Below, in pieces: positions 32,156 to 40,381 of a DNA stretch of 64,000 bases (positions within the stretch are counted from its first letter, which is position 1; every line of letters starts with the position of its first letter). The position numbers were made by a program, and so were the translations under genes. The DNA comes from CAYPLH01 sp964411505. Lineage in GTDB: Bacteria; Bacillota; Clostridia; CAYPLH01; DUMO01. The notes below the pieces were generated by a model. It was not told where the DNA came from. It saw nothing but the letters and a program-made list of their open reading frames with translations, and ran no database searches. The stretch is from NCBI GenBank assembly GCA_964411505.1, contig CAYPLH010000017.1, positions 1 through 64,000 on the forward strand. Direction: 5' to 3'.

Positions 32156-33568
32156 TTAAATATCATTATCCCACTTGTCACTTATCTGTGGATATTTTGA
32201 AAGCTTATCTCTAAAAATACTTCTGATCTTCCTCATATCATCCTCTGTTTTTCCTTCAAAAATCAGAACCAGTTCAGGAAGGTTAGAAGAAGCCCTTACA
32301 AGCCCCCAACCGTTGTCAAATTGAACTCTGGCACCATTTATATCAATTACCTTTTCTTTATATTCAGCCTTAAAATCCTGTACCAATTTATCCACGATAC
32401 CGTACTTTACATTATCTGGACAATGAGCCTTGATTTCGGGTGAAGTTACGTATTGAGGAAAGCCGCGCAACAGCTCCCTTATAGGTTTACCTTCATGTGA
32501 AAGGTATTCTACAAGCTTTGCTGCCGCAAACAATGCATCATCAAAACCGTAGTAGTCTTCGCCTCCGATAAATATATGCCCACTTCTCTCTCCTGCTAAA
32601 TCTGCACTTTGTTCATGAAGCTTAGATTTAATATGAGAGTGACCAGTCTTCCACATTATGGGCTGGCCTCCATGAGCGGCAATATCATCAATGAGCGCTT
32701 GGGAACACTTTACATCGAACACAATCTTAGCACCCTTCTTTTTTTCAAGAAGCTGTCTTGCAAGAATCATGAGTATTCGATCACTCCATATGTTTTCGCC
32801 TGTGTGATCAAGTACGCCTATCCTGTCACCATCACCATCAAACCCAATACCAAGGTCTGCATGTATATATGGATGTGTTACCATTTCAGTAAGGCTCTTA
32901 CGAGCATTAAGATCAGAAGGGTTGGGAAAATAATGCGGGTAACTCCAATCAGGATCGCAATTTAGCTGAAAAGTCATGCATCCCAGCCTCTGAAATATTT
33001 CATAAGCAAATACTCCCGCTCCCCCATTGCCCGCATCTATAACCACTCTTGGAGCATTTTCGTGATTTATATTAATTCTACTTACAACATCATCTATATA
33101 TGCATCTCTTACATTAACCTTTTGTACATTACCTTTACCACTTACGAAGTCATTATTTTCAATTATAGTGTATAATTCCTTTATTTCCCTTGGTCCAAGA
33201 GTTTTAGAATATCCATGACCAAGTTTGAAACCACACCAGCCATCGGGGTTATGACTTGCAGTAATCATAACAGCACCTTTTGCCTTTAAATGATATTGGG
33301 CAAAATACGTTACTGGACTTAAGGAAAGCCCGGTATCAAAAACTTCCATACCGCTTTCCACAAGACTCCTTACGGCACTCTCACAAAAAGAAGGTGAATA
33401 TCTTCGGTTATCATAACCGATTACAACCCTATTAATTCCTCTTTTTGTTAAAAACGATGCAAATCCTTTAATTATTAAAGAAACGCTATCCTCATTAAAT
33501 TCCTCATCATTGACCAGACCCCGTATATCATACTCTCTAAACATACTTTTGAATGATTCACTAAACAC
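32156..33568 (-). CDS. Phosphomannomutase/phosphoglucomutase
   Basis: This alpha-D-phosphohexomutase interconverts hexose 1- and 6-phosphates for surface polymer synthesis. The phosphoserine loop TASHNPDGWCGFKLG, the metal loop GIGFDGDGDRIGV, the sugar loop GERSGHIFIGG and the C-terminal phosphate site (GLVRASSNLPELVL) are all present. About 470 aa is normal. GTG 33568 is chosen because GGAGG stands 8 bases upstream; a TTG at 33583 would precede that site. It follows clpX by 18 bases, so it may be co-transcribed with clpP-clpX. Confidence 0.9.
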   Translation of the reverse strand: MFSESFKSMFREYDIRGLVNDEEFNEDSVSLIIKGFASFLTKRGINRVVIGYDNRRYSPSFCESAVRSLVESGMEVFDTGLSLSPVTYFAQYHLKAKGAVMITASHNPDGWCGFKLGHGYSKTLGPREIKELYTIIENNDFVSGKGNVQKVNVRDAYIDDVVSRININHENAPRVVIDAGNGGAGVFAYEIFQRLGCMTFQLNCDPDWSYPHYFPNPSDLNARKSLTEMVTHPYIHADLGIGFDGDGDRIGVLDHTGENIWSDRILMILARQLLEKKKGAKIVFDVKCSQALIDDIAAHGGQPIMWKTGHSHIKSKLHEQSADLAGERSGHIFIGGEDYYGFDDALFAAAKLVEYLSHEGKPIRELLRGFPQYVTSPEIKAHCPDNVKYGIVDKLVQDFKAEYKEKVIDINGARVQFDNGWGLVRASSNLPELVLIFEGKTEDDMRKIRSIFRDKLSKYPQISDKWDNDI

Positions 33569-33586
33569 CAAAGCTGCCTCCAATCA

Positions 33587-34882
33587 CTATGAAACAGATT
33601 CCCTTTTAACACGGGGTTTTCTACCACCAGTTTTCCTAAGAGGTTTTTTGTTTTCATTTATAATTATTTCAGGTCGTTTATTTTCAGTTATACATTCTTT
33701 ATGGATAATACACTTTTCTACATTGGTAGTGGAAGGTATTTCATACATAACATCCAGCATAACATCCTCAATTATAGATCTTAATCCCCTGGCTCCTGTA
33801 TCTCTCTTAATAGCCTTTTCTGCAATTGCTTCCAGACTATCATCATCAAATTCAAGCATAACATCATCCATCTCAAACAGTTTCTTGTACTGTTTGACAA
33901 GCGCGTTTTTAGGTTCTTTGAGAATTTTAATCAGAGCCTCTTTGTCAAGAGAGTGCAAAGAAACCAATATCGGTATTCTTCCCACAAACTCAGGTATAAG
34001 TCCATATTTTAAAAGATCTTGCGGAAGAGTATGCTGGAGTATGTCTCCAATTCTCCTATCCTTTTCTGATTCTATTTTTGCTCCAAAACCCATGGACTTT
34101 TTACCAATTCTGTTTTGTATAATTTTATCAATACCATCAAATGCTCCGCCACAAATAAAAAGAATATTAGTTGTGTCAATTTGAATAAACTCTTGGTGCG
34201 GATGTTTCCTTCCTCCTTGAGGAGGTACTGATGCAATCGTTCCTTCAAGTATTTTTAAAAGCGCTTGCTGTACACCTTCTCCGCTTACATCCCTAGTTAT
34301 TGACGGATTATCGGATTTTCTAGCTATTTTATCTATTTCATCAATATATATTATTCCCTTTTCGGCTCTTTCTATATCATAATCAGCAGCCTGAATCAGT
34401 TTAAGAAGAATGTTCTCAACATCCTCACCTACATAACCTGCTTCAGTCAACGATGTAGCATCAGCTATCGCAAACGGCACATTAAGTACTTTTGAGAGGG
34501 TTTGAGCCAAAAGAGTTTTTCCGCATCCGGTTGGACCTATCATGGCTATATTACTTTTGTGGAGCTCAATATCATCAGCGTATACACTGGTATTTATTCT
34601 TTTATAGTGATTATATACAGCTACAGATAAGGATTTTTTAGCCTGCTCCTGACCAATGACATATTGATCCAGAATTGCTTTTATTTCACTGGGTTTTGGA
34701 AGATCGTTTATCTCGGTTTCCATCCTTATATCTTCGAATTCTTCTTCTATTATTTCTGAGCATAACTCAATACACTCGTCACAAATATACACTCCGGGTC
34801 CTGCAACCAGCCTTTTTACCTGCTCCTGATTTTTCCCACAAAAAGAGCATTTGAGTTGTTTTTTTTCATCATATCTGGCCAT
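33587..34882 (-). CDS. clpX: ATP-dependent Clp protease ATPase subunit ClpX
   Basis: ClpX unfolds substrates, including ssrA-tagged proteins, and feeds them to ClpP. The N-terminal zinc domain has CSFCGKNQ...YICDECIELC; the AAA+ domain has Walker A IGPTGCGKTLLAQT, Walker B IIYIDEIDKIA, and the RKH-like and IGF-type (GFGAKIES) loops. At 431 aa it is full length. It starts 13 bases after clpP and forms one operon with it. A basic tail (RKTGGRKPRVKRES) ends the protein. Confidence 0.97.
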   Translation of the reverse strand: MARYDEKKQLKCSFCGKNQEQVKRLVAGPGVYICDECIELCSEIIEEEFEDIRMETEINDLPKPSEIKAILDQYVIGQEQAKKSLSVAVYNHYKRINTSVYADDIELHKSNIAMIGPTGCGKTLLAQTLSKVLNVPFAIADATSLTEAGYVGEDVENILLKLIQAADYDIERAEKGIIYIDEIDKIARKSDNPSITRDVSGEGVQQALLKILEGTIASVPPQGGRKHPHQEFIQIDTTNILFICGGAFDGIDKIIQNRIGKKSMGFGAKIESEKDRRIGDILQHTLPQDLLKYGLIPEFVGRIPILVSLHSLDKEALIKILKEPKNALVKQYKKLFEMDDVMLEFDDDSLEAIAEKAIKRDTGARGLRSIIEDVMLDVMYEIPSTTNVEKCIIHKECITENKRPEIIINENKKPLRKTGGRKPRVKRESVS

Positions 34883-34895
34883 TATTCCACCTCGT

Positions 34896-35480
34896 CTATT
34901 TTCTGCCGGTCATAACCTCATCTATAATACCATATTCCTTAGCATCCTGAGCTGACATGAAAAAATCCCTTTCTACATCTCGTTCAATAACTTCCAGAGG
35001 TTTTCCTGTTCTCTCACTTAAAATGCGGCTGAGCCTTGCCTTAATCTTAACAATCCACTCTGCATGAATTTTTATATCAGTTGCCTGACCTCTTGCACCC
35101 CCAAGAGGTTGATGGATCATAATCTCACTGTTAGGAAGCGCAAATCTCTTTCCCTTAGCTCCTGCTGCCAACAAAAATGCGCCCATGCTTGCAGCCATAC
35201 CTATACCAATAGTAACAACATCCGGCTTAACATACTGCATTGTATCAAATATCGCAAACCCAGCTGTTACAGAGCCACCGGGACTATTTATATAAAGCTG
35301 AATATCTTTATCTGGTGCTTCGGATTCAAGATACAAAAGCTGCGCTACTACAAGACTTGCGGTAACATCATTAACCTCATCGCTAAGCACTATTATTCGC
35401 TCTTTTAGCAGTCTTGAAAAAATATCATACGAACGTTCTCCTCTGTTTGACTGTTCAACTACAATAGGTACCAAACTCAT
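34896..35480 (-). CDS. clpP: ATP-dependent Clp protease proteolytic subunit ClpP
   Basis: The catalytic triad is visible as Ser98 (GMAASMGAFLL), His123 (EIMIHQPLGG) and the Asp in SAQDAKEYG. The 194-aa length and the hydrophobic-pocket segments match typical ClpP, which forms a 14-mer chamber. ClpX, encoded next, docks on it. Regulation by CtsR was looked for, but no clear heptad repeat was seen in the short upstream gap. A terminator cluster separates it from tig. Confidence 0.97.
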   Translation of the reverse strand: MSLVPIVVEQSNRGERSYDIFSRLLKERIIVLSDEVNDVTASLVVAQLLYLESEAPDKDIQLYINSPGGSVTAGFAIFDTMQYVKPDVVTIGIGMAASMGAFLLAAGAKGKRFALPNSEIMIHQPLGGARGQATDIKIHAEWIVKIKARLSRILSERTGKPLEVIERDVERDFFMSAQDAKEYGIIDEVMTGRK

Positions 35481-35582
35481 TTATTTCTCCTCCTCAATTA
35501 TGCTCATATATTGTTTCCCACAAATTTTAAATAATAAACGTACAAATTTTAAAAGCTTCTAATGACTCTTTTTCTAATGGTT

Positions 35583-35653
35583 AAAAAAGGTGGCTTCGCC
35601 ACTTTTTTTCGCTAGGGAACCTTATGGTTCCCTTCGACGGATGCTCCGCATCC
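35583..35653. terminator. Terminator and triple hairpin, tig-clpP gap
   Basis: AAAAAAGGTGGC-TTC-GCCACTTTTTTT (35583-35609) is a bidirectional terminator. GGGAACC-TTAT-GGTTCCC (35615-35632) and GGATGC-TCC-GCATCC (35639-35653) follow directly. Part of the last recurs at 44.87 kb. Confidence 0.8.
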
Positions 35654-35680
35654 TGAGCACCCTCCTTAAAGCAGCTTTAT
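35637..35680. repeat. Short intergenic repeat, copy 1
   Basis: TCCGCATCCTGAGCACCCTC and the following CTTAAAGCAGC recur almost identically at 44871-44902. Function unknown. Confidence 0.65.
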
Positions 35681-35695
35681 ACGCGATAAGCAAAA

Positions 35696-36988
35696 TCAAA
35701 CTATTTTAGCATTATCTACAAGAAACTGTATGGCTTTTCTGTTTATCAAGTCTTCTTTAATATATTCTATATCCTGAGCCCTTAAATGTTTCTTAAAATC
35801 TTCTTCAGTCTGTTTGTACATTTCTGCTATTTTTTTAATTTCTTCCTGAACATCCTCATCTGATGTAGTGATATTTTCAACACTGATTATCTTTTCAAGA
35901 ACCAGTTGCACTCTGACTTCGTTTTCAGCTCTTTGGATAAACTGATCTCTAAATGAGTCTTTATCCTGACCAGTCATCTCTAGATATTTATCCAAAGAAA
36001 GACCATTATATCTATAGCCCATGCTCATCTCAAACTCGCGTGCAATCTGATCTATCCTGTTATCTATCATTACCTTTGGAATATCAATTTTAGCATTCTC
36101 AACAACTTTCTTCAAAATATTTTCCCTAATATTGTCTTCTGCTTCCTTTTCAGCAGTTTCAATCAATTTCTTTTTTACATCTGACTTGTATTCTTCAAGA
36201 GTATCAAATTCACTAACATCTTTTGCAAACTCATCATCAATTTCAGGCAATACTTTCTTTTTTATCTCATTTACCTTTACTTTGAATATAGCAGCTTGCC
36301 CTTTAAGTTCTTCACTGTTATAATCTTCTGGGAAAATAACATTTACTTCTGTTTCTTCCCCTGTTTTCGCTCCTATAAGCTGCTCCTCAAAACCGGGAAT
36401 AAACTGGCCCGATCCAATTTCCAGATCATGCTTTTCGCCTTTTCCTCCTTCAAAGGGTTCGTCACCTAAGAAACCTTCAAAGTCGATGTTTGCTGTGTCG
36501 CCATTTTCAATTCCTCTATCATCGATTGTAATCAAACGAGCACTTTTTTCAGCTTCTTCTTTAACTTTGTTTTCTATATCCTCTTTGGTAACATCTATTT
36601 CTATTTTTTCTGCTTCAATTTCTTTATACTGTCCTAACTCAACCTCAGGTTTAACGGTGATCTTTGCTGAAAAAATAAAGCTTTCACCTTTCCCAATGCT
36701 TACTATATCAATTTCAGGTTGTTCAACCGGGTGCAGATCGTTTTCCTTTATTGCTTGGCTATATGCCTCAGGGCACACAAAGTCTATAGTGTCCTCGTAT
36801 AATACTTCTTCACCGTAAACTCTTTCAACAATGTTCCTAGGCACCTTCCCTTTTCTAAACCCATGAACTGCAAACCTGCCCTTGTTTTTCAAATAAGCTT
36901 TTTGCATCCCTTCTTCAAACTTTTCTGCATCAACTTCTATTTCAAGTTTTACTACGTTTGTCTCTACATTTTCTAATTTTACATTCAT
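35696..36988 (-). CDS. tig: Trigger factor
   Basis: Trigger factor is the ribosome-bound chaperone and prolyl isomerase. The ribosome-binding loop FAVHGFRKGKVPRNIVERVYG (shown in part: GFRKGKVPR), the FKBP-type domain (about 150-245, with DTANIDFEGF and FEGGKGEKHDLEIGSGQFIPGFEEQL in parts) and the long helical C-terminal domain are all there. 430 aa is normal. It lies upstream of clpP-clpX as in many Firmicutes, separated by a terminator. Confidence 0.96.
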   Translation of the reverse strand: MNVKLENVETNVVKLEIEVDAEKFEEGMQKAYLKNKGRFAVHGFRKGKVPRNIVERVYGEEVLYEDTIDFVCPEAYSQAIKENDLHPVEQPEIDIVSIGKGESFIFSAKITVKPEVELGQYKEIEAEKIEIDVTKEDIENKVKEEAEKSARLITIDDRGIENGDTANIDFEGFLGDEPFEGGKGEKHDLEIGSGQFIPGFEEQLIGAKTGEETEVNVIFPEDYNSEELKGQAAIFKVKVNEIKKKVLPEIDDEFAKDVSEFDTLEEYKSDVKKKLIETAEKEAEDNIRENILKKVVENAKIDIPKVMIDNRIDQIAREFEMSMGYRYNGLSLDKYLEMTGQDKDSFRDQFIQRAENEVRVQLVLEKIISVENITTSDEDVQEEIKKIAEMYKQTEEDFKKHLRAQDIEYIKEDLINRKAIQFLVDNAKIV

Positions 36989-37453
36989 TTTATTCTGTTG
37001 CCCTCCTAATTATTGCAATTTAATATATTTCTAATAATTATTTCCTGTAAAACAACTTTGAACCTTCATACTATAGTGTCAGTATTATTGTATTCTGGGT
37101 CAGCTTCCATACTTCCACTTTTAAAAAACAAAAAATATTTCCAATCCAATTTTCTTGTTATACATTCACATATATGTAAATAAATTTGATAAAAAGGCTA
37201 GAATTGTTGGATTTAGTGCGCTAGACCTCTTATCAAATTTAGCTACTATATTATAACACAGTGTTTCGGGAAATACCAACAAAAAACTTTAAAATTTTCG
37301 CCAAAATTTTCACTTTTTTTGTCGCAAATGCTGTCCTGCCTATTTTTTTAGTTTCCTTAAAAAACTCACAATTTTAACTTTTCGTTCCTTGTTTCCTTAC
37401 TGATTAACCAAAAAAGCAACTATCTAGGAACCTGACAACTTTTGGGTAGTTGG
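36989..37453. other. Spacer tig-metallophosphoesterase with inverted repeat
   Basis: An inverted repeat at 37182-37240 has 11-bp perfect outer arms (AAATTTGATAA/TTATCAAATTT) and a partly paired inner part (AAGGCTAG/CTAGACCT). No T-run follows. It may lie in the tig leader. The rest is AT-rich with no gene. Confidence 0.5.
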
Positions 37454-38158
37454 TTAGTCAACTTCAATCGGTCTAAATTCTAAATAATCAGCAGAAACCA
37501 ACTTGTATTCAATTCCGTTTATTTCCCCCATTACAGCTTTACTTATACTTTTAGCATGCAAGTGCCCATAAAGGCACGTCCTAACATCATAGTTTCGCAT
37601 TATATCAACAAAGCCTGAAGGCTGCATCTTCACGTTAAAAGGCGGATAATGCATAGCTACAATAATCTTTTTATCATGATTAGCTTTTCTACCATTTTCA
37701 AGTGATAGCTCTAGTCTTTTAAGCTCTCTGTTGTAAATTTTCTGATCATCATCACTAAAATCAGTATCACCCGGACATTTCCAACCTCGCGTCCCACATA
37801 TGATACGCTTTTCTAACTCAAAACTGTTGTTATGCATAAAATTGATAGTTTTAAGACTATATTTCTCAAGAAATTCATTAAGCTTGCTTATTGTGTTCCA
37901 CCAATAATCATGATTACCTTTCGATATTATTTTATTACCCGGAAGGCAGTCAATAAACTTAAAATCCGCAACAGCTTGTTCAAGATAGGTAGCCCAAGAA
38001 ATATCCCCGGGGATAATTACCGTATCATCTTCTTCTACTGTCTCTTCCCAGTGGAGCTTAAGTTTATCCATATAATTTGTCCAATGCACTCCAAAAATAT
38101 CCATCGGCTTATCCACACCGAGTGCAAGATGTAAATCAGAAATAGCATATAAAGCCAT
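37454..38158 (-). CDS. Calcineurin-like metallophosphoesterase
   Basis: The full set of metal-binding blocks is seen: YAISDLHL (D-x-H), IPGDISWAT (GDxx), KGNHDYWW (GNHD/E), AMHYPPFN (H) and YGHLHAKSIS (GHxH). These coordinate two metals in phosphomono- or diesterases. 234 aa is typical of a clostridial family annotated only as metallophosphoesterase; the substrate is unknown. It is monocistronic, with a MITE copy upstream. Confidence 0.88.
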   Translation of the reverse strand: MALYAISDLHLALGVDKPMDIFGVHWTNYMDKLKLHWEETVEEDDTVIIPGDISWATYLEQAVADFKFIDCLPGNKIISKGNHDYWWNTISKLNEFLEKYSLKTINFMHNNSFELEKRIICGTRGWKCPGDTDFSDDDQKIYNRELKRLELSLENGRKANHDKKIIVAMHYPPFNVKMQPSGFVDIMRNYDVRTCLYGHLHAKSISKAVMGEINGIEYKLVSADYLEFRPIEVD

Positions 38159-38307
38159 ACAAACCCTCTAATTCCGTTTTTATTATACTAAGTTATCCTC
38201 CGCTTAAATAAGCTGGTATCTTAGGCATTTGATAATATTATATCTTTAATTGTATACAGGTCAAGTGAATATAATACAGTTTCAATCCGCTTTTTTTGAA
38301 TAGTACG

Positions 38308-38521
38308 CAATGATATGTGTGTAGTAACAGAACAGGCTAATTATTTTGAAAAAAACCAACGGTTCTCGGAACATATAAATGCTAACGCTTTTTATGCGCC
38401 ATCCATGGCACAAAAAAGCTAAAAAAACGTCGTGTTTTTTTCACGCATTTTTATATTCCCCTCACCGGGTTTTTTAACAAAATAAAGCCAATTGTTCTTT
38501 ATACTACACACATGTCATTGC
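38308..38521 (+). mobile_element. MITE family 1, copy B
   Basis: Terminal inverted repeats GCAATGATATGTGTGTAGTA (one mismatch) bound 214 bp with the same internal order as copy A: GGCTAATTATTTTGAAAA, AATGCTAACGC, the ATGCGCCATCCATGG hairpin region and AATAAAGCCAATTGTT. Non-coding. Confidence 0.85.
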
Positions 38522-38543
38522 TCAGCTTCCAAAAAAAATGTGC

Positions 38544-38573
38544 TTGCATAAACAAGCTTTGCTATGTTACAAT
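38544..38573 (+). promoter_or_regulatory. Promoter of the tyrS T-box leader
   Basis: TTGCAT (38544-38549) and TACAAT (38568-38573) are 18 bases apart, directly ahead of the T-box leader. Confidence 0.55.
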
Positions 38574-38579
38574 ATCCTA

Positions 38580-38850
38580 CAAGTTGTTTTGGGTTGGAAT
38601 AATATTGACAAAAATGATGAAGGATTAAAGTAGTGTCCTGTGGTCACAAAAAGAGATTTATCCGGTTGGTGAAAGGATATAGGTACATAGGAATTATGAA
38701 TTACAATCTGGAGTTTTGTTGTTGAGATAAAGTAGGCAATAACGGGAATCGCCCGTTACAGCGGTTTTATATAATGAGGCATGATTAACGCATGTAAATT
38801 AAGGTGGTACCACGGGTTCTCCGTCCTTTAGGGATGGCAGAACCTTTTTC
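38580..38850 (+). promoter_or_regulatory. T-box riboswitch (Tyr)
   Basis: The conserved T-box AAGGTGGTACCACGG (38801-38815) is followed by the intrinsic terminator GGTTCTCCGTCC...GGCAGAACCTTTTT (about 38815-38849). Upstream, AGAGATTTATCC and the GGTTGGTGAAA loop belong to stem I. A UAC in GAATTACAATC is a plausible tyrosine specifier. Uncharged tRNA-Tyr should stabilise the antiterminator and switch tyrS on. The specifier placement is inference from the downstream gene. Confidence 0.88.
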
Positions 38851-38882
38851 ATTGTCTAAGATAGTATACTTTCTTAGACAAT
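38851..38882. repeat. Palindrome family 3, full copy
   Basis: ATTGTCTAAGATAGTA and TACTTTCTTAGACAAT form a 32-bp near-perfect palindrome with a single mismatched pair. Other copies lie at 44928-44958 and 31993-32014. Here it touches the 3' edge of the T-box terminator. Confidence 0.8.
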
Positions 38883-39049
38883 GGGGATTTAATACCTACA
38901 CAATATTATTTTAAAAAGCTGTATTTACACTACGTTGAAAATCATTATAAAGCTTTCGCCCCTTTATTTACAATGGACAAATTCATTAATATTGTTGTAG
39001 TGCCAAAATAGATTATATATTTAAAATAAAGCAGGAGGTAGCACATAAA

Positions 39050-40279
39050 ATGGGTAACGTTTATGATGTTTTAAAGGAAAGAGGGTTTATTGAACAAACC
39101 ACTCACGAAGATGAAATTCGTGAAATACTTGAAAAGGAAAAAGTTACTTTTTACATTGGATTTGACCCCACGGCAGATAGTCTTACTGTAGGTCACTTCC
39201 TTACCGTAATGGCAATGAGCCATATGCAGCAGCATGGTCATAGACCAATAGCTCTCATTGGAGGAGGTACAGTTGTTATTGGTGATCCTACTGGGAAGAG
39301 CGATATGCGTAAAATGCTTGACCGCGAAACAATTGATAAAAATGCCAACCGATTTAAGGAACAACTATCCAAATTTATTGAATTTGGACCGGATAAAGCC
39401 ATAATGGTTAATAACGCCGATTGGCTTTTAGACCTTAACTATATTGAGTTTATAAGGGAAATCGGAGTGCATTTTTCAGTAAACCGCATGCTAGCTGCTG
39501 ATTGTTACAAAACTCGTATGGAAAAAGGGTTAACATTCTTGGAATTCAACTATATGCTAATGCAATCCTACGACTTTTTAGAGCTTAATAAGAAATATGG
39601 CTGCGTTCTACAGTTAGGAGGAAATGACCAATGGTCAAACATTATCGGTGGTGTTGAGCTTATTCGTAAGAAAGAAAGCAAGCCTGCTTTTGGTATGACA
39701 TTTACTCTACTTACAACCAGTGAAGGCAATAAAATGGGCAAAACAGAGTCAGGAGCTGTCTGGCTTGACCCTGAAAAAACCTCACCCTATGAGTTCTACC
39801 AGTACTGGAGAAATATTGAAGATTCCAATGTCGAAAAGTGTCTGGGGCTTTTGACTTTTTTACCTATGGATGAGGTTAGAAGATTAGGTGCCCTAAAAGG
39901 TTCCCAAATAAATGCTGCTAAAGAAGTACTAGCATTTGAGCTTACTAAAATAGTCCATGGAGAAGAAGAAGCTATCAAAGCTCAAGAGGCTGCAAGAGCC
40001 CTATTCCAAAATCAATCTGGATCAGCTGATATGCCTTCCACGGTGTTAACCAAGGAAGAATTGGGTGATGGTATTAATGTACTCGACCTGCTTCTAAAAG
40101 CTGAGCTTATTCCTTCTAAGGGTGAAGGCAGGAGACTTATAAAGCAGGGTGGCATCTATATAAATAATGATAAGGTAGACAGCTTCGAGCTTACAATTAC
40201 AGATGACCACTTTGAGAATAATGAATTATTGTTTAGAAAAGGTAAGAAAGTATATCATAAAATTAAAATGAATTTATAA
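39050..40279 (+). CDS. tyrS: Tyrosyl-tRNA synthetase
   Basis: TyrS charges tRNA-Tyr. The class I HIGH-equivalent DSLTVGHFL (about 42), the tyrosine-site segment LMQSYDFLELN, the KMSKS-equivalent GNKMGKTESG (about 229) and the C-terminal S4 RNA-binding domain (LIKQGGIYINNDKV) are present. 409 aa is full length. It is controlled by the T-box leader. ATG 39050 follows GCAGGAGGTAGCACATAAA. Confidence 0.96.
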   Translation: MGNVYDVLKERGFIEQTTHEDEIREILEKEKVTFYIGFDPTADSLTVGHFLTVMAMSHMQQHGHRPIALIGGGTVVIGDPTGKSDMRKMLDRETIDKNANRFKEQLSKFIEFGPDKAIMVNNADWLLDLNYIEFIREIGVHFSVNRMLAADCYKTRMEKGLTFLEFNYMLMQSYDFLELNKKYGCVLQLGGNDQWSNIIGGVELIRKKESKPAFGMTFTLLTTSEGNKMGKTESGAVWLDPEKTSPYEFYQYWRNIEDSNVEKCLGLLTFLPMDEVRRLGALKGSQINAAKEVLAFELTKIVHGEEEAIKAQEAARALFQNQSGSADMPSTVLTKEELGDGINVLDLLLKAELIPSKGEGRRLIKQGGIYINNDKVDSFELTITDDHFENNELLFRKGKKVYHKIKMNL

Positions 40280-40381
40280 ATATCTTCAGCTTTATAGTAA
40301 TATTGTGCTTCGATTGCTATATTGAATTTCTGAAAAAATCAGGCTAAAAAAATTAGCTAAATATATGGAGGAAATAAATAA

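Larger units (their letters stand above)
38159..39049. other. Regulatory and repeat-rich spacer before tyrS
   Basis: In order it holds MITE family 1 copy B, a promoter (38544-38573), the T-box leader (about 38580-38850) and the 32-bp palindrome (38851-38882). About 165 bases of AT-rich sequence then run to tyrS, whose ribosome site is GCAGGAGGTAGC. Confidence 0.75.

Noticed and set aside
34882..35540. CtsR heptad operator before clpP
   Set aside because: No tandem GGTCAAA-type heptads were found in the spacer.
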